64,000 nt of DNA from Ypsolopha sequella (GCA_934047225.1 OW203989.1:20497977-20561976), one strand, 5' to 3'; positions 32,953 to 43,696 are shown, counted from the stretch's first letter. Notes: generated by a model from the sequence alone, not told the origin. Made by a program: numbers and translations.

Positions 32953-33162
32953 AATATATAATATTATAAGATACAATTAACATTTAATTTCTTCAGATAA
33001 CTTAAATTTATCTGAGATTGAATACATTTATGGAGATAGATCTATTTATTAGTCATAAACAAACAAGAAATTATTAAAATTTTAAAACTGATTGTCTTTT
33101 ATCGATAATAACTGATACATGCCTAGCTATTCCCAACGAGGCTACATGGCAGCCTGTTTGGA
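32953..33162. other. No gene seen
   Basis: AT-rich sequence with no recognised feature. Confidence 0.3.
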
Positions 33163-33619
33163 GCAGCGAGACTATTGTGTTGCCATAGTTTTTAAGTTCT
33201 GATTTTTAGGTAAATTCTTAAGTTTTAGAAAAAATATAGTTGTTGAATTTTTCGAGCAAGTAGATTTATAATAGATTTAGTAATATTTTCAGTAAAAATA
33301 TTAATAACTATTGCTTATATTGCTGCCTACGATGAATAAATTGAAATTAGTTTTAGAAAAATAAAAATAACAGTGGATTCGGTACAAGAAAAATATAAAT
33401 ACTTAAATTTTGCTGTACACTTTATGAAATAGTAGCATATTTCTCAACACAAAAATCAAGTTAAGGTGAATTAATGTTAAAGTATTGATGAATTTCTAGG
33501 TAATTTTTTGTAGTAGTTGGCAACACCAAAAATAGTCTCGCTGCGGCGCATTCCTGAATCGTGACGTAGGCGTACTCCCTACGAGACTAAGTTAGTCTCG
33601 TAGGGAGTACGCCTACGTC
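33163..33619. mobile_element. Fold-back element containing a second palindrome
   Basis: Outer pair GCAGCGAGACTATTGTGTTG (33163-33182) and its near complement at 33519-33544 (CAACACC...AGTCTCGCTGC). Directly outside the right arm is a separate palindrome, 33563-33619, with 27 base arms around a 3 base loop. Between the arms is AT-rich sequence with no frame. Confidence 0.7.
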
Positions 33620-35154
33620 ATCGTGAAGAAGTTATGGCGCCAAATATGAATTTTATACATTTTCAAAAATGTTGGATATGAGTAAATTACGAATGAAATA
33701 ACCAAAAATATACTTACAAGTGAAATGTAACACCATCTTTTTGTAAATTTGATGTGTTAGACATTTTTTTGCACCCATACACAGCACAAAACGGCATTTT
33801 TCTCGGAGCTCTTTATGCAAAGAAGTTCGGGAATCGTATGACAAAAATGGCGGCTGAACTAGTTTTATATAACGCGTTAGATATAGAATCTCATACCTTT
33901 GGCAGAGGGGAACGCCTGTTAAAGGCGTCTCCTTTGGTATATTCTCTAAGGGCATTTAGGACGAACTGTGTTTATAGATTAAATTTTTATAATAAAATTG
34001 AAAATAAAAACAAAATTTAATACGTAGATATAAAACCTTGAAATCAACTTTCAAACAAAAAACAAATCATTGAAATACCTATTGAATTACAGGAATTTTG
34101 AACTCATGAATCTGGAAGAAAATTTCAGCAATTTCATATGTAAAGACCTATTATTTTCATAGAAACAATCACCTGAAAGAGCTGCGACTAGCAAACTCCC
34201 GTAAAATGCCAACTTGGCTCGTATCGCACCCCGTGTGTAAAATATACGCGAACTTCGAATAGTTATTTAATGGATCCGTCGTCGCTCTGAAACTTCGCTA
34301 GCTTCCGATTCTGAACTAATCTCGTGCACTGTTTAGTTACTCGATACTCGATGAACGATGGATACATACCTACATGTGTAAGTATGTATGTGTATTTTAT
34401 ATTAAATAAACAGATCTTTATCTTTATCTTACTTTTGAATACATACAAAGTGGGTCAGTTAACTCAAAAAAGTACCCTCTTGGGTCTGGGGTACTAGCAT
34501 AAACTTGCTATCGAATCGACATCGATTCGATAAATAAAAATGTAACACTTATTTCATTGCAATAAGGGTTATACTTTGGAATTTATCGATTTTATCTGTC
34601 AAATTTGTCTAATCGACGCGTACGTGCTCGCATAGCTTGTTCGGTAAAAAAGACCGTTAATCTATAATGTACATACTTGGACGAATAAACCAGTGTACAT
34701 AATATACCAACTCGATCATTTTATACAGAAAAAATGCATTATTTAGGTATAAATGATGAAACATTTAAGATTTTATACATTAAGGCTTCTACCAACGCCA
34801 ACGACCTTGAACTAAGTTACTTTGTAACCATTTTATACGGTAACTATAGCATTTTTCAACAGAAGAAAAATACATAGTAATCTGCATGATACAGATAGTG
34901 ATGTGGTTTTTCCTGAATTTCATTATGACATACAGAAGTGAAGCAAGAAAATTCCAAGTTTACCATTATTTCTCGATTTTTTGTTCACTTGTAACAACAT
35001 AACTGCTGCAGTTTTTATCGAAACAGTATGAAAATTTATAAACTTCTAGACAAAATAATATAAAATGATTTGGTTTTCTCAGTTCTTGGAAATTAATTTT
35101 ATTTCAGATAAAATAAATTAAAAACACACTATTTTCGCACTTATCAGCCGCAGC
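33620..35154. other. No gene seen; LINE tail near 34400
   Basis: The 88-codon frame at 33754-34020 and its overlapping minus frame are unrecognised. AATAAACAGATCTTTATCTT at about 34406-34430 looks like the simple-repeat tail of a LINE 3' end. No splice-bounded coding exon. Confidence 0.4.
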
Positions 35155-35272
35155 GACTGACGTAACAGCCATATTGCAGTGCGAGCTGATAAGGACTTTA
35201 TTTTAATATGGTTTTGTTTGAAATTTCAACCACCACGAATCGAGTTGCTTATTATTCCGACGGAGCCACCTT
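35155..35272. repeat. Left arm of a 1.85 kb inverted repeat pair
   Basis: Matches the complement of 36908-36997: shared GTAACAGCCAT.TTGCAGT, GAGCTGATAAG and TTTCAACCACCACGAATC. The left copy has about 20 extra bases in the middle. The arms bracket the fold-back and LINE remnants at 35277-36900, so they may be the ends of an older element filled by later insertions. Confidence 0.8.
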
Positions 35273-35276
35273 AATC

Positions 35277-35402
35277 ATTATTAGATGCATTACAAACTAG
35301 AAATCAATCAGTAACAAATTTAAAAGCACAAATATTTTTAAAAACATTCCTCGGGCCAGGAATTGCTGAGTGATTTCTAGTTTGTAATGCATTCTAATAA
35401 TA
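35277..35402. mobile_element. Small fold-back sharing ends with the tRNA-bearing elements
   Basis: Ends ATTATTAGATGCATTACAAA and TTTGTAATGCATTCTAATAA are inverted and match the ends of the elements at 46418-46855 and 50745-51013. The interior is short and has no tRNA-like module beyond CCTCGGGCCAGGAATTG, so it may be an internal deletion derivative. Confidence 0.75.
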
Positions 35403-35589
35403 ATAAGAGTATTCAAAGCGATGGATTTCGCAATAAAAAATATATGATTTCATACATTATTTTTTTACAAAACAAAAATATTTTTTTCTGATAATTAAAC
35501 AAAATCTTACAAGAAACTTAAATAAAATATATAATACTTAAAATAAACACTAACTACAAAGAAAATAAAATAAAAAATTGCCTACATTC

Positions 35590-35889
35590 AATGAAAAATA
35601 TTACTTAGATCGCTGCTGCAGGGGAGGATCCCCAGCAGGCTGGTGGCGTTACACCGTTGGATAGCAAGACTAATCCGCTGTCCGTGGTAGGCCCCAGCCC
35701 GCCGATCACCAGAAGCGTCGACCAGGCGCGAAAATATTTCTTGGAAACGTCGTCACCCCTCTGATCCCCATGGCCCTAGGGTTTCTACCCCAAAAGGCGC
35801 AAATATCTAGCTATCTCCTAGGGCTGCATATGTGCTCTTGGAGGCCTCTGCTGCAGCTGCTGCCGCGTCAGCCCTAGTGGTGGTCGCAT
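35590..35889 (-). pseudogene. LINE ORF2 C-terminal remnant
   Basis: The minus strand reads DAAAAAAEASKSTYAALGDS, then in another frame GVETLGPWGSEG, a stop, and RRFQEIFSRLVDASGDRRAG followed by QRISLAIQRCNATSLLGIL. This is a recognisable C-terminus of an arthropod LINE, broken by a frameshift near 35810 and one stop. A shorter copy of its end is at 36840-36895. Confidence 0.7.
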
Positions 35890-36546
35890 GATAAATAATT
35901 ATAAATTATAATTTATAACAAAATTATAACCGAATGTAGGTAAATTTATACATATTTTTTATGAAAATTATTCTAAGAAAGATACATTTAAATACAATTT
36001 GTCTTAACTAAACAAACTAATTAACTGTGAAAAGAAATAAACTCCACTTAAATAATTTGCTTTTGTCTACGTGAAATTTTAATATAACATCACAGACTTT
36101 GAAGTTAGCTTAACAAACTAATTTGATGAATAAGTAACTATGAAAGGGAATTCTAAACAAAGTTACGTCATTTGACGAGTATTTTATAAAGCTTTAAATG
36201 GTGTTTCAGTTGTACTAAAATACGGACGGCAAAGATGTCCGCAACTTGGAAAATGTTGTGCTAGCCATGCACGTCTGCACCTTAATGACTACCATATTAT
36301 TTACTTACATTATTGATTGGCATAAACACGCTCGCACCCTTAAGGGTTGTTTCTCCGACTTTGTAATAAAACATTAAGAAATAATTATAGCGCCTAAAAT
36401 AAAACCTTTGGCTAAACATTATAATATATATTATCGGGTCTACCGCGATCAATTTTTACCTTTTTTACGAAAAGGGGGACACCCGACATTTCGAGACAGT
36501 TGCATGTCTTGTGGTCTACGGGAAACTGGCAAGTATGGCAAGTTTG
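35890..36546. other. No gene seen
   Basis: AT-rich flank of LINE remnants; nothing else recognised. Confidence 0.3.
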
Positions 36547-36620
36547 GATAAACTCCATTGCGGCCTTAAGTGAGCAGCAGTACGCGTATAAGGCAGGACG
36601 CTCCACAACCACGCTTAATA
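36547..36620 (+). pseudogene. Short RT fragment related to the 2.2-5.8 kb LINE
   Basis: Plus strand reads INSIAALSEQQYAYKAGRST, closely matching NSSNAISDRQYAYRAGRST of the complete RT (around 4360-4420). Only about 25 codons remain, with no RT blocks on either side. The size and isolated position suggest a fragment carried or left by rearrangement. Confidence 0.75.
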
Positions 36621-36839
36621 AAATCTTAGATGACACAAGCTAAAAAAAATTATACACGTAAATCTAGACACATACATAACTTAATAACCTAAACTTTGCA
36701 TATTGTGTGAGAGTATCGGATGGTTTTATGTTTTCGGAACTCATTTCAACAATTTATTTATGTATTTACAATAAATTAAATTAAAAACTAAACTTAATCT
36801 AAATTAAAATTATTAACAAATATATTGCCTATATTAAAT

Positions 36840-36900
36840 AAAAAATGTTTTTTAAATCGTCGCCGTTGGGGAGGGTACCCAAGACGCTGGCAGCGTTACC
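36840..36900 (-). pseudogene. LINE C-terminal end, second short copy
   Basis: Minus strand reads QRGNAASVLGTLPNGDD, homologous to QRCNATSLLGILPCSSD in the 35.6-35.9 kb remnant. Only the last 20 codons and part of the 3' UTR persist. Confidence 0.7.
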
Positions 36901-36907
36901 TCTTTGG

Positions 36908-36997
36908 AACTAAAGTCCGTCGGAAAAATTAGCAACTTGATTCGTGGTGGTTGAAATTCTTATCAGCTCGTACTGCAACATGGCTGTTACGTTAGTA
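36908..36997. repeat. Right arm of the 1.85 kb inverted repeat pair
   Basis: Inverse match to 35155-35272, ending CATGGCTGTTACGTTAGT. Contains GATTCGTGGTGGTTGAAA. Confidence 0.8.
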
Positions 36998-37943
36998 AAA
37001 TGTGTTTTTTATTTGTTTTAAATAAGTATATACTTATAGATACTTGTAGATATTATTGTGAACGTGTTGTTATAAATATATTATGCAAAAGAAACAGATA
37101 ATGTTGCAATTTACAGAGCAAAAGTACTAATAATTTATGACGGCATTAAAATCTTTGGATTTTGTTTTTCATCAAAATGTGTGTTATGAAAACGAATGTT
37201 ATACTTACGCATAATAAAGTAAAGTGGGGATTGTAACTATAAAATTCAACGGAATGAATAGATATTTTTATGAGTTATGAAAACTGGCCATTTTATGAGG
37301 AGCAGTTAACAAAAGACTCAAATAAAGAGTCTTTACGTCGGAAATAAAAGAAGATTTTACAAGTAAATTGGACTTTTTCAATTACCCTACTAGGGACTTA
37401 TAAAAATATAGTAGACATTTCGTTACACTTAATTACTTTTGCGAGCCTTTTATAAAAATTTCTGTGTGAAATAGAATGACTTCATTATTCTTTCTGTCAA
37501 GCATCGTAAATTAAAAAAAAGGCTAGAAAAGTTTGATCTAAGCAATTATTCATCAGTGTCTTTAAAACAACAAAATAACATTTCTCCACTAGCGGGTATA
37601 AATACATGGCTAGCATTCACTGTAACCACGTACTCTTTTGGTCATACAAAAACATCGGGGTTGCGTATATTTAGCTTAATTTGTTGGCCAAACTAACCAC
37701 CAGAAAATTCTGGAAAAAAAATTTAAAAATTAATCTTATCTGTATCTTTACAAACAATCAAAATTTTCATATCTTGACTTCAAAAAATATATACCTTTGT
37801 CTACCTAATTTCATTCCTTAAAGCTTGGAAACGGATTATTCGATTGAGATAAATCCTTCACACAAATATAGATCTCATTAATATTAACATAAGCCACTTT
37901 TTACATTATTTTTATGTTGGTTTTAGCATGGTGATAATGAAAA
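36998..37943. other. No gene seen
   Basis: AT-rich sequence; no recognised repeat or coding exon. Confidence 0.35.
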
Positions 37944-38100
37944 GCATCTGTGTTACTACAAAAGGGTGTTTAAGCGATGTTTACCTTTTGACAGTGTTTA
38001 AATCTGTTGCTGTCACTTTTTTACAATATGAAAGAAAAGGTGACAACAACAGATTTAAACACTGTCTAAAGTTAAACACCGTTTTGTAGTAACACCGCAT
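37944..38100. mobile_element. Fold-back MITE, about 157 bp
   Basis: Left GTGTTACTACAAAAGGGTGT pairs with ACACCGTTTTGTAGTAACAC on the right. Inner parts GACAGTGTTTAAATCTGTTG and its complement also pair. The loop is about 25 bases. No coding capacity; it sits 90 bases left of the P-like element. Confidence 0.85.
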
Positions 38101-38626
38101 ATGTTTATTGTAATTTGTCAGCTTTTTAGTGCCTGCGCTGCGCTGCGCCCATAGAGGAGATAGAGAATTGGCAAATGTTAAAGAAACATATGAACATGCT
38201 CAGAATAAGGAATACAAATAGAAGCCTGGCTAAAATAAGAACTGGGCATTAGCCATTGTACTCATCTAACGTAAATTACTCCTGTGTACGAGTGAATGAA
38301 ACGACGAACCGCACTTACTTTATATTTTTTCCTGGTGTGTCACTAGATTGAACCAAAAAAATGTCAGATGGATGTAATTTGGATGTATTTTAAAAATTAT
38401 AATACCATCAAATTAAATATGTCTCATCATTGTATCGTTGTGTTGTAATATCGTTCGTTGCGTGCATCACATCTTAATTTGGTGGCATCGAAATGTCTAA
38501 TGCATTTTGCGAAAGTTTACAGCTTCACCGAGAGAAATTAAATATTTTGGTGCTCTTCCTCTCAAAATTCGTGAAAGTGTGATTTATTATTGTTTGTGTT
38601 GATTGTTTTTTTAACATTGTAATAAA

Positions 38627-39420
38627 TTGTCTTGTGCGATTGAAGGCTGTAAATCGCATACAGGAAGAAAAGAAAACAACAATGAAGCAATATCATTTCA
38701 TCGGTGAGTTCTGATAGTTTTTATGTTAATAAGTTGCAGGATCATACCTAAAACTCAGTAACAATAATAGTAGTTCTTGTAAATCATACTCGTGTTCAAT
38801 TCTACACCGATATTTGCCTGTTTTATATAGATTTTCTGCCGACCATTAGAGGTTATGTTTTTTTGCATAGTGATGTACTAAAGTCCGTGTGGCAAACTAT
38901 CGAACATTGGTTCCCGCGGCAGCCGTGCATAAAGGATAATACCGCAGATTAATTGCAGCAAAAAGGAAAAATAATGCCGAATAAATATCGCTATATTTTT
39001 TTGTTACTGATTTCCAAAAAGGGAATAATTAAAAAGTGAATGGCTTAGACGAATAATTAGACCAAATTGGGCAATTAAAAAAAGGAGTCATATTTGTTCG
39101 AAACACTTTACGCCGGATTTTTTTGGACCAAACGAAAATTTAAAATGGAGACGGTTAAAAGCAGATGCTTTACCGACATTATATTTACCGGATACAGACA
39201 CATTGGTAACCTTTAAATAATTATGTATAATTGCATTATCAATCTTTTTTGTAGGTAGGTACGTGCTTGTACTATACTATAGTATATTAACTCGATAATT
39301 TTTCAATTTTAGGCAACAGAACCAGTACCCATGGATGTATGTGGTGTAGAAAAGTGCATACTTCTATGTTCGCAAATCGTTCTGAAAGGCCTGTTCAAAA
39401 CTTGTACGTTACTTCCGTGA
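38627..39420 (+). pseudogene. THAP-domain transposase N-terminus, three exons, broken
   Basis: Exon 1 (38627-38703) reads SCAIEGCKSHTGRK and ends in a strong donor (CG then GTGAGT). Its start codon position holds TTG instead of ATG. Exon 2 (about 39011-39205) has WLRRI, then CSKHFTPDFF and LKADALPTLYLP, giving the second Cys-His pair and the AVPTIF-like box of the THAP zinc finger (C2CH). It carries an in-frame TAA at 39026-39028 and lacks a clean acceptor. Exon 3 (39313-39420) follows TTTTAG and stops at 39418. THAP domains bind DNA; in P elements they bind near the transposon ends. Gene structure is inferred from reading frame and splice consensus only. Confidence 0.75.
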
Positions 39421-40348
39421 TCGACTTCACGAAGAAATTCCGCAGATCAAGACATTTTTGTACTTAGTGGTTGACAATAAAAGTACTTTGACAGGGTAGT
39501 TCTATCGTGAAATGAATTTTGGGAATGCTTATTGACTTGAACTGCGCATAATTTGATGTCTTATTGCAGGTTAGGTATTTTAATCGTTCATTATTTGTTA
39601 TTAGTTATTATTCAAAATAAGTTGATGTTTATTTGATAGAAATAATAAAAAAAATTGAAATTACCTCTGTAGTAATTGCGCTGTCATCGCTCATCATTGA
39701 CATAATATTATTATTACGAATCCTATAAGTCTATGATTATTATGATTTCTATTGTTGCGATTAATTCCTTCCTCCTTGATTGAACAAAGACGCGACATCA
39801 ACGAACATCTATTTGATTGAGTTAAGAGGCGACTTAAAAAGTATCCACTTAAATAGTTTACGGTTGTATCTCTGATACAAGCTACAGCATTTTTTGTACT
39901 AGAAACAAGCACAATTTTGGACTTAACTTATGTACCTACCTGCCTACGATATAGTAATTTGTACTTAATAAAAAATATTATGCTAAACGAAAGATATCCT
40001 TTCATTAATTCCTTATTTACACAATATAACATGTGTCCCACTGGGGTAGACAGAGACCACTTTGCTATTAATTCTCTTGGCCTCTATCTAAAGCAAGAGG
40101 ATGTCATCAAAAAGGTCGGTGCCTCCTGCATTCTCTTTTTTTTTCACACTTTGATACGATATAATGTGTGGTAAGCAGATTGGTCTTGGTTTATTTATCG
40201 TAGTAAAAAATCGACATCGTTACATCACTAGCAAAGCAACGAACTAGTGACAACCTACCTAATTAAGAAAAAACTAATACATATCCATCTCTCTCTGACG
40301 CACTAGAATGTCGTAAGAAAATCAAAGATAGGTGTTTTTCTCCGCGTA
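39421..40348. other. Interior of the P-like element without recognised coding sequence
   Basis: Two unrecognised frames occur (39694-39912 minus, 39917-40174 plus). I see no RNase H-like catalytic core of P transposase. The region may be a deletion remnant or old noncoding filler. Confidence 0.4.
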
Positions 40349-40396
40349 TTATTTTAGCCAGGCTTCTATTTGTATTCCTTATTCTGAGTGAACATG

Positions 40397-41440
40397 TGTG
40401 TCATGGCTACAAGAAAGAGGGACATATAGTAAGAGGGCGTGGCCCTTGCGAATGCATCTGGCATAAATAGGCTTGATGTGAGACGCAATGTCAATATGTC
40501 ATAGAGCTGTGACGTGTTGTACAAGTATGTATATGCGAGTTTATTCAGAGTCCGTGGCTACAGGTTGATTCGCCGCCCTCTTTTCGCATGTGTATTGGGT
40601 TAACAGATAGAAAATTTAAAATTCCGGAGAAAAAGCCTGATTTCCATTGAAAAATCCTGAGATTTTCTCAAATTTTGAGAATTCTTTCGCAAACGTAATT
40701 TACAGTTTTTTGGCCCGCGGCACGACGCGTGGGCAGTGGGTGCAGCATCTAAAAAGGTATCATCGCAAAATAAATATGATAAAATTAATGATTAGAATAG
40801 CTTTCATAGACTTTAAATGCTGATTTTATTTGAGCAATTTAAATGCCTTTAGTTGATTTTAAAATTAGTTTATATAAAGAAGATTATTATTTGTTTTTAT
40901 AATGAAAAGATCTGAAAAATCTACTCTTTTTATTGAAAATTCAAAAAATCCCGAGATTTCTGGAGGCCCAAAATCCGGCCGCAATCCTGAGAAGAGCCTA
41001 AAAATCCTGAGATCTCAGGACAAATCTTGAGATATGGTAAGCTTACATTGTGCAATGAGTGTGCATGAGAAATATGACTTTGTGTGGCGCTAAAATTTTT
41101 TTTGTGAAATATTTCAGAAGACCGCTGACCCATTTGAACACGAGCAATATTTCCTTTATCTATGGTGTGTATATTTTTATGAGGTATATATTTTATACCT
41201 CAATTACGGTCATTACACCAAAAATCCACAATTCAATTTGTTTAATAGTAATTTAATAGTTTGCTACCTTACCTCTGCTTTCAGACGCAGATCGCAACTA
41301 AACTTTTGCAGCGGAACAGTTCAATACCCAGGCCAAAGTAAAGGAAAATTTCTTACATTAAGTCACCGCTGAAGTTCTAAATCCTGAACATCAGAATCTG
41401 ATTCTCTGTAAAGAAAAAAAAATAGCAAGATATTCCTCAC
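40397..41440. other. No gene seen; probably intron beside the Ig exon
   Basis: Contains four degenerate copies of a TCCTGAGATTTC-like motif at about 40640-41030, in both orientations. No coding exon. If 41441-41609 is an exon on the minus strand, this is the intron downstream of it. Confidence 0.4.
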
Positions 41441-41609
41441 CTCAACCCGGGTATGGTAGTGAGGACTTGACCCTCCGCCGTGACCCAATGCAGCTCTGGT
41501 GTGGGGTGTCCCGTGGCGCGGCAGACGGCCGTGGCGCCCCGCGTGGCGGGCCAGAGCAGGCGGGCTGGTGGCTCCGTCGTGAAGAGTGGGCGCTTCTCGG
41601 GGCTCGTTG
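41441..41609 (-). CDS. Exon encoding the start of a Dscam-like Ig domain
   Basis: A GC-rich minus-strand exon translates as 55 full codons: EKRPLFTTEPPARLL, then ATAVCRATGHPTPELHW, and TAEGQVLTTIPGLR. The Cys of the B strand and Trp of the C strand of an immunoglobulin fold are 14 residues apart. The FTTEPP start and GLR end resemble the first Ig domain of Dscam cell-adhesion receptors, which guide neurons and, in insects, serve haemocytes. The donor is GAG then GTGAGG (41440 downward). The acceptor is less certain: AG at 41610-41611 gives a phase 1 start, with a C/T-rich tract behind it. Another acceptor at 41615-41616 is possible. Base composition is unlike the flanks, as expected for a conserved exon. 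Other Ig superfamily genes are possible. Confidence 0.65.
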
Positions 41610-41789
41610 CTGAGCTGATCGAGAGGATCGTCAGAAGACAAGGGAAGGCGTGGCCTAGAACAAAGTTATCTTCTTCAAGATAAAATTGACCAAGAATGCA
41701 TGGTATGCCAAGGCAAAACTAGTTTGTCCTAAAATCGTGTTTGGTCGCTTACATAATACAAGTTGACATTAGTTTATGCAGTCAAACTC
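41610..41789. other. Acceptor side of the Ig exon and flank
   Basis: On the minus strand a tract including CTTCCCTTGTCTTCTGACG leads to the AG at 41610-41611. Beyond that no coding sequence is recognised; the next upstream exon is not found in the window. Confidence 0.4.
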
Positions 41790-41960
41790 ATACTGGAGGC
41801 TTGGTAAGTGATCAGTATCACGAATCGATAACACCTTTTAGGTATTTGTGCAAAATAAAATGTTGACCACTCTTTTGTCTCATAGTAATTACTATGGGGG
41901 ACTGGGTTTGCGTTTGTAAGGAACACGAAAAAAAACAATTTTTCACGAACCTCGATACTC
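41790..41960. mobile_element. MITE family B, copy 3 (incomplete)
   Basis: Begins CATACTGGAGGCTTGGTAAG and continues GATCAGTATCACGAATCGAT, matching copies at 6151 and 19955. The inner palindrome (CATAGTAATTACTATGGG) is changed and the right inverted end is missing. Confidence 0.65.
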
Positions 41961-42142
41961 TGTACTTAAAAGAGGTAAACCTGTAAAGAAGTTACCTGTA
42001 AAGAGGTAATAAAAAATAAAAAAAGAATCTACCGGTGAATTACAAAAAAACTTGAATCGCGCTATTATTGAAACTTATTCAAAACAGAACAAAAGAAAGT
42101 AATATATCAACATTAATTCAAAGCTGTAATAATTTGGAATAA

Positions 42143-42352
42143 ATAGTATATTACGATACGAGAGCGATTAAACGTTTTCTGACGAGTGTGAGTTTGCGGC
42201 ACGAGCCGAAGGCGAGTGCTGCAATCACACGAGTCGAGAAAAAGTTTCTCGCACGAGTTTCGTATAATTTTTTATAGTACAAGTGCGGAAAATGCCGACT
42301 TTACGCACGCGCAGTACGCTTTACGCGCGCTTTACGCACAGTGTGCTATAAT
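42143..42352 (+). repeat. Interspersed repeat H, copy 2
   Basis: Match to 28501-28680. Contains an extra GGCGAGTGCTGCAATCACA segment and a short CGC-rich duplication (TTACGCGCGC) near the end. Same orientation, noncoding. Confidence 0.85.
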
Positions 42353-43066
42353 AAATATTAATTATCCATCAGGATTATGTCTTAACTATACACAAATAAC
42401 TTACACAATAAAACAGCAGTAGGTAATGTAGGTATGTTTATTCATAAAATCCGGCTAAGCAATTACGTCCGCGAGTGTACATGCGCAAACATACCTCCAC
42501 TACTTTTGTTCCCGCATCTAAATCCGTGTCGGTGCCTGTACCTCAACGTAAACAAATATTGACGTTAGTTTTACTCGTAAAAGAGCATTTTTGATGTGCA
42601 AATAAAAAATCCCTTATTTAAATGTTTTAGCTTAAGATAATAAGCCATTTACCAACTTCCATAAAAATCACATAGAAAGTGCTGTGAGGACTTAAGAAGT
42701 TTACTGGATTTTAAGTGCTGCTGGGGACTTAAAACCGTAATCTTTGCTCTAATGTTTAGAGTCTAGTAGAAAATGGACCCTCTAGCTTTATTGAAATATA
42801 TGAATCAGGATCACTAATAGAACATAGAATAATAAAAAAAGGTTCTTTTTCTCATATTTTTTATTGGGAATATTTTCCAAATTTCGAAAAAATGACTAAA
42901 CTACGCGACGCTACGAGTACATGTGACTGACCACAGACCGTAGGGCCTTCCCCGCAAAGAGCCTCCGACCCCAAGCAATCAATGTAAACATCCCCGACGC
43001 CTTTAGTGCCCGCCCCCGCAATCCACCCTAACGCCCGCTATCGACTTTGACAGTCGATATCTTTTT
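42353..43066. other. No gene seen
   Basis: A stretch at 42930-43060 is somewhat GC-richer but has no open frame of note. Nothing recognised. Confidence 0.35.
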
Positions 43067-43620
43067 TTAGGGTTCCGTACCCAAAGAGTAAGGGTCGGGA
43101 CCCTATTACTAAGACTCCACTGTTCGTCCGTCTGTCACCAGCACAGAACTATGGTCACGGCTGTATCTCATGAACCGTGATTTGAAATTTTCACAGATGA
43201 TGTATTTCTATAAGTTCCGCGTGTTTATTGTTGTTTGGTGTCACTCCGGTAATTAATAACGCAAGCCCGGAAGTAACCAATTGTGCGGACGCCCTACCGG
43301 TCCGACCACCAATACCATCTGCATCGATGTCATCCCGAGCCCTGCGAGCCGCAGCCCGCAGTGTGAGGCGTAACGTCGTCGCGTAAACGTCTTTACTCGC
43401 CCAGATGAAGGCAGTCTAAATCTGCTGAAACTGGTCGGCTTTCCCGATCATAACACGTATTGAGGTGAGCCGTTGTTTATATAAATCATGATGTATTTCT
43501 GTTGTCGCTATAACAACAAATACTAAAAAATAGAATAAAAAAAATATTTCAGGGGGCACCCCTAATGGCACGGAACTCTTCGTGCGCGAGTCCGACTCGC
43601 ACTTGGCCGTTTTTTATTTA
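43067..43620 (+). repeat. Repeat I, copy interrupted by repeat G
   Basis: Starts TAGGGTTCCGTACCCAAAG, passes GGGACCCTATTACTAAG and a CCGTCTGTC motif, and ends GCGCGAGTCCGACTCGCACT with a short terminal hairpin. This repeat is frequent in Lepidoptera, and other copies are at 44557-44720 and 59755-60045. The terminal hairpin recalls Helitron 3' ends, but I cannot show a CTRR end or a 5' TC, so class is open. Confidence 0.75.
43210..43487. mobile_element. 278 bp retro-inserted sequence (repeat G, copy 2) with 13 bp duplication
   Basis: ATGATGTATTTCT occurs at 43197-43209 and 43488-43500, while the uninterrupted repeat I at 59890 has it once. The inserted piece is GC-rich and its right half matches 21705-21840. 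One frame reads SRALRAAARSVRRNVVA before a stop. A duplication of this length suggests target-primed reverse transcription, although no poly(A) is present. Source unknown: a SINE, a LINE fragment or a retrocopy. Confidence 0.8.
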
Positions 43621-43696
43621 TTTATTATGAAACAAGACAAAAGTAACAAAATATATCATTTTTATTTGGAACATACAATAGTTTCCTTTGATATAG

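Larger units (their letters stand above)
38191..40396 (+). mobile_element. P-element-like DNA transposon with THAP domain, decayed
   Basis: The element is 38199-40388 (2190 bp). It has 40 bp perfect terminal inverted repeats beginning CTCAGAATAAGGAATAC and is flanked by an exact 8 bp duplication TGAACATG (38191-38198 and 40389-40396). P elements make 8 bp duplications and encode an N-terminal THAP domain, and exons for a THAP domain are present at 38627-39205. The rest of the transposase is not recognisable between about 39420 and 40340, so the copy is degenerate or internally deleted. Perfect termini with a decayed gene suggest mobilisation in trans after loss of coding function, or recent insertion of an already defective copy. 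Confidence 0.9.

Noticed and set aside
38627..39420. THAP sequence as an intact host gene
   Set aside because: The start codon is TTG, exon 2 contains TAA and lacks a clean acceptor. It lies between perfect transposon ends with an 8 bp duplication.
41363..41641. 92-residue minus-strand frame starting MSSDDPLDQL as the gene product
   Set aside because: The Ig-domain reading is in a different frame, with splice sites at its borders and a recognisable Cys/Trp core. The 92-residue frame is a shadow of it.
43067..43620. Repeat I as a Helitron
   Set aside because: A terminal hairpin is present, but I could not show a 5' TC, a CTRR end or insertion between A and T, so class is left open.
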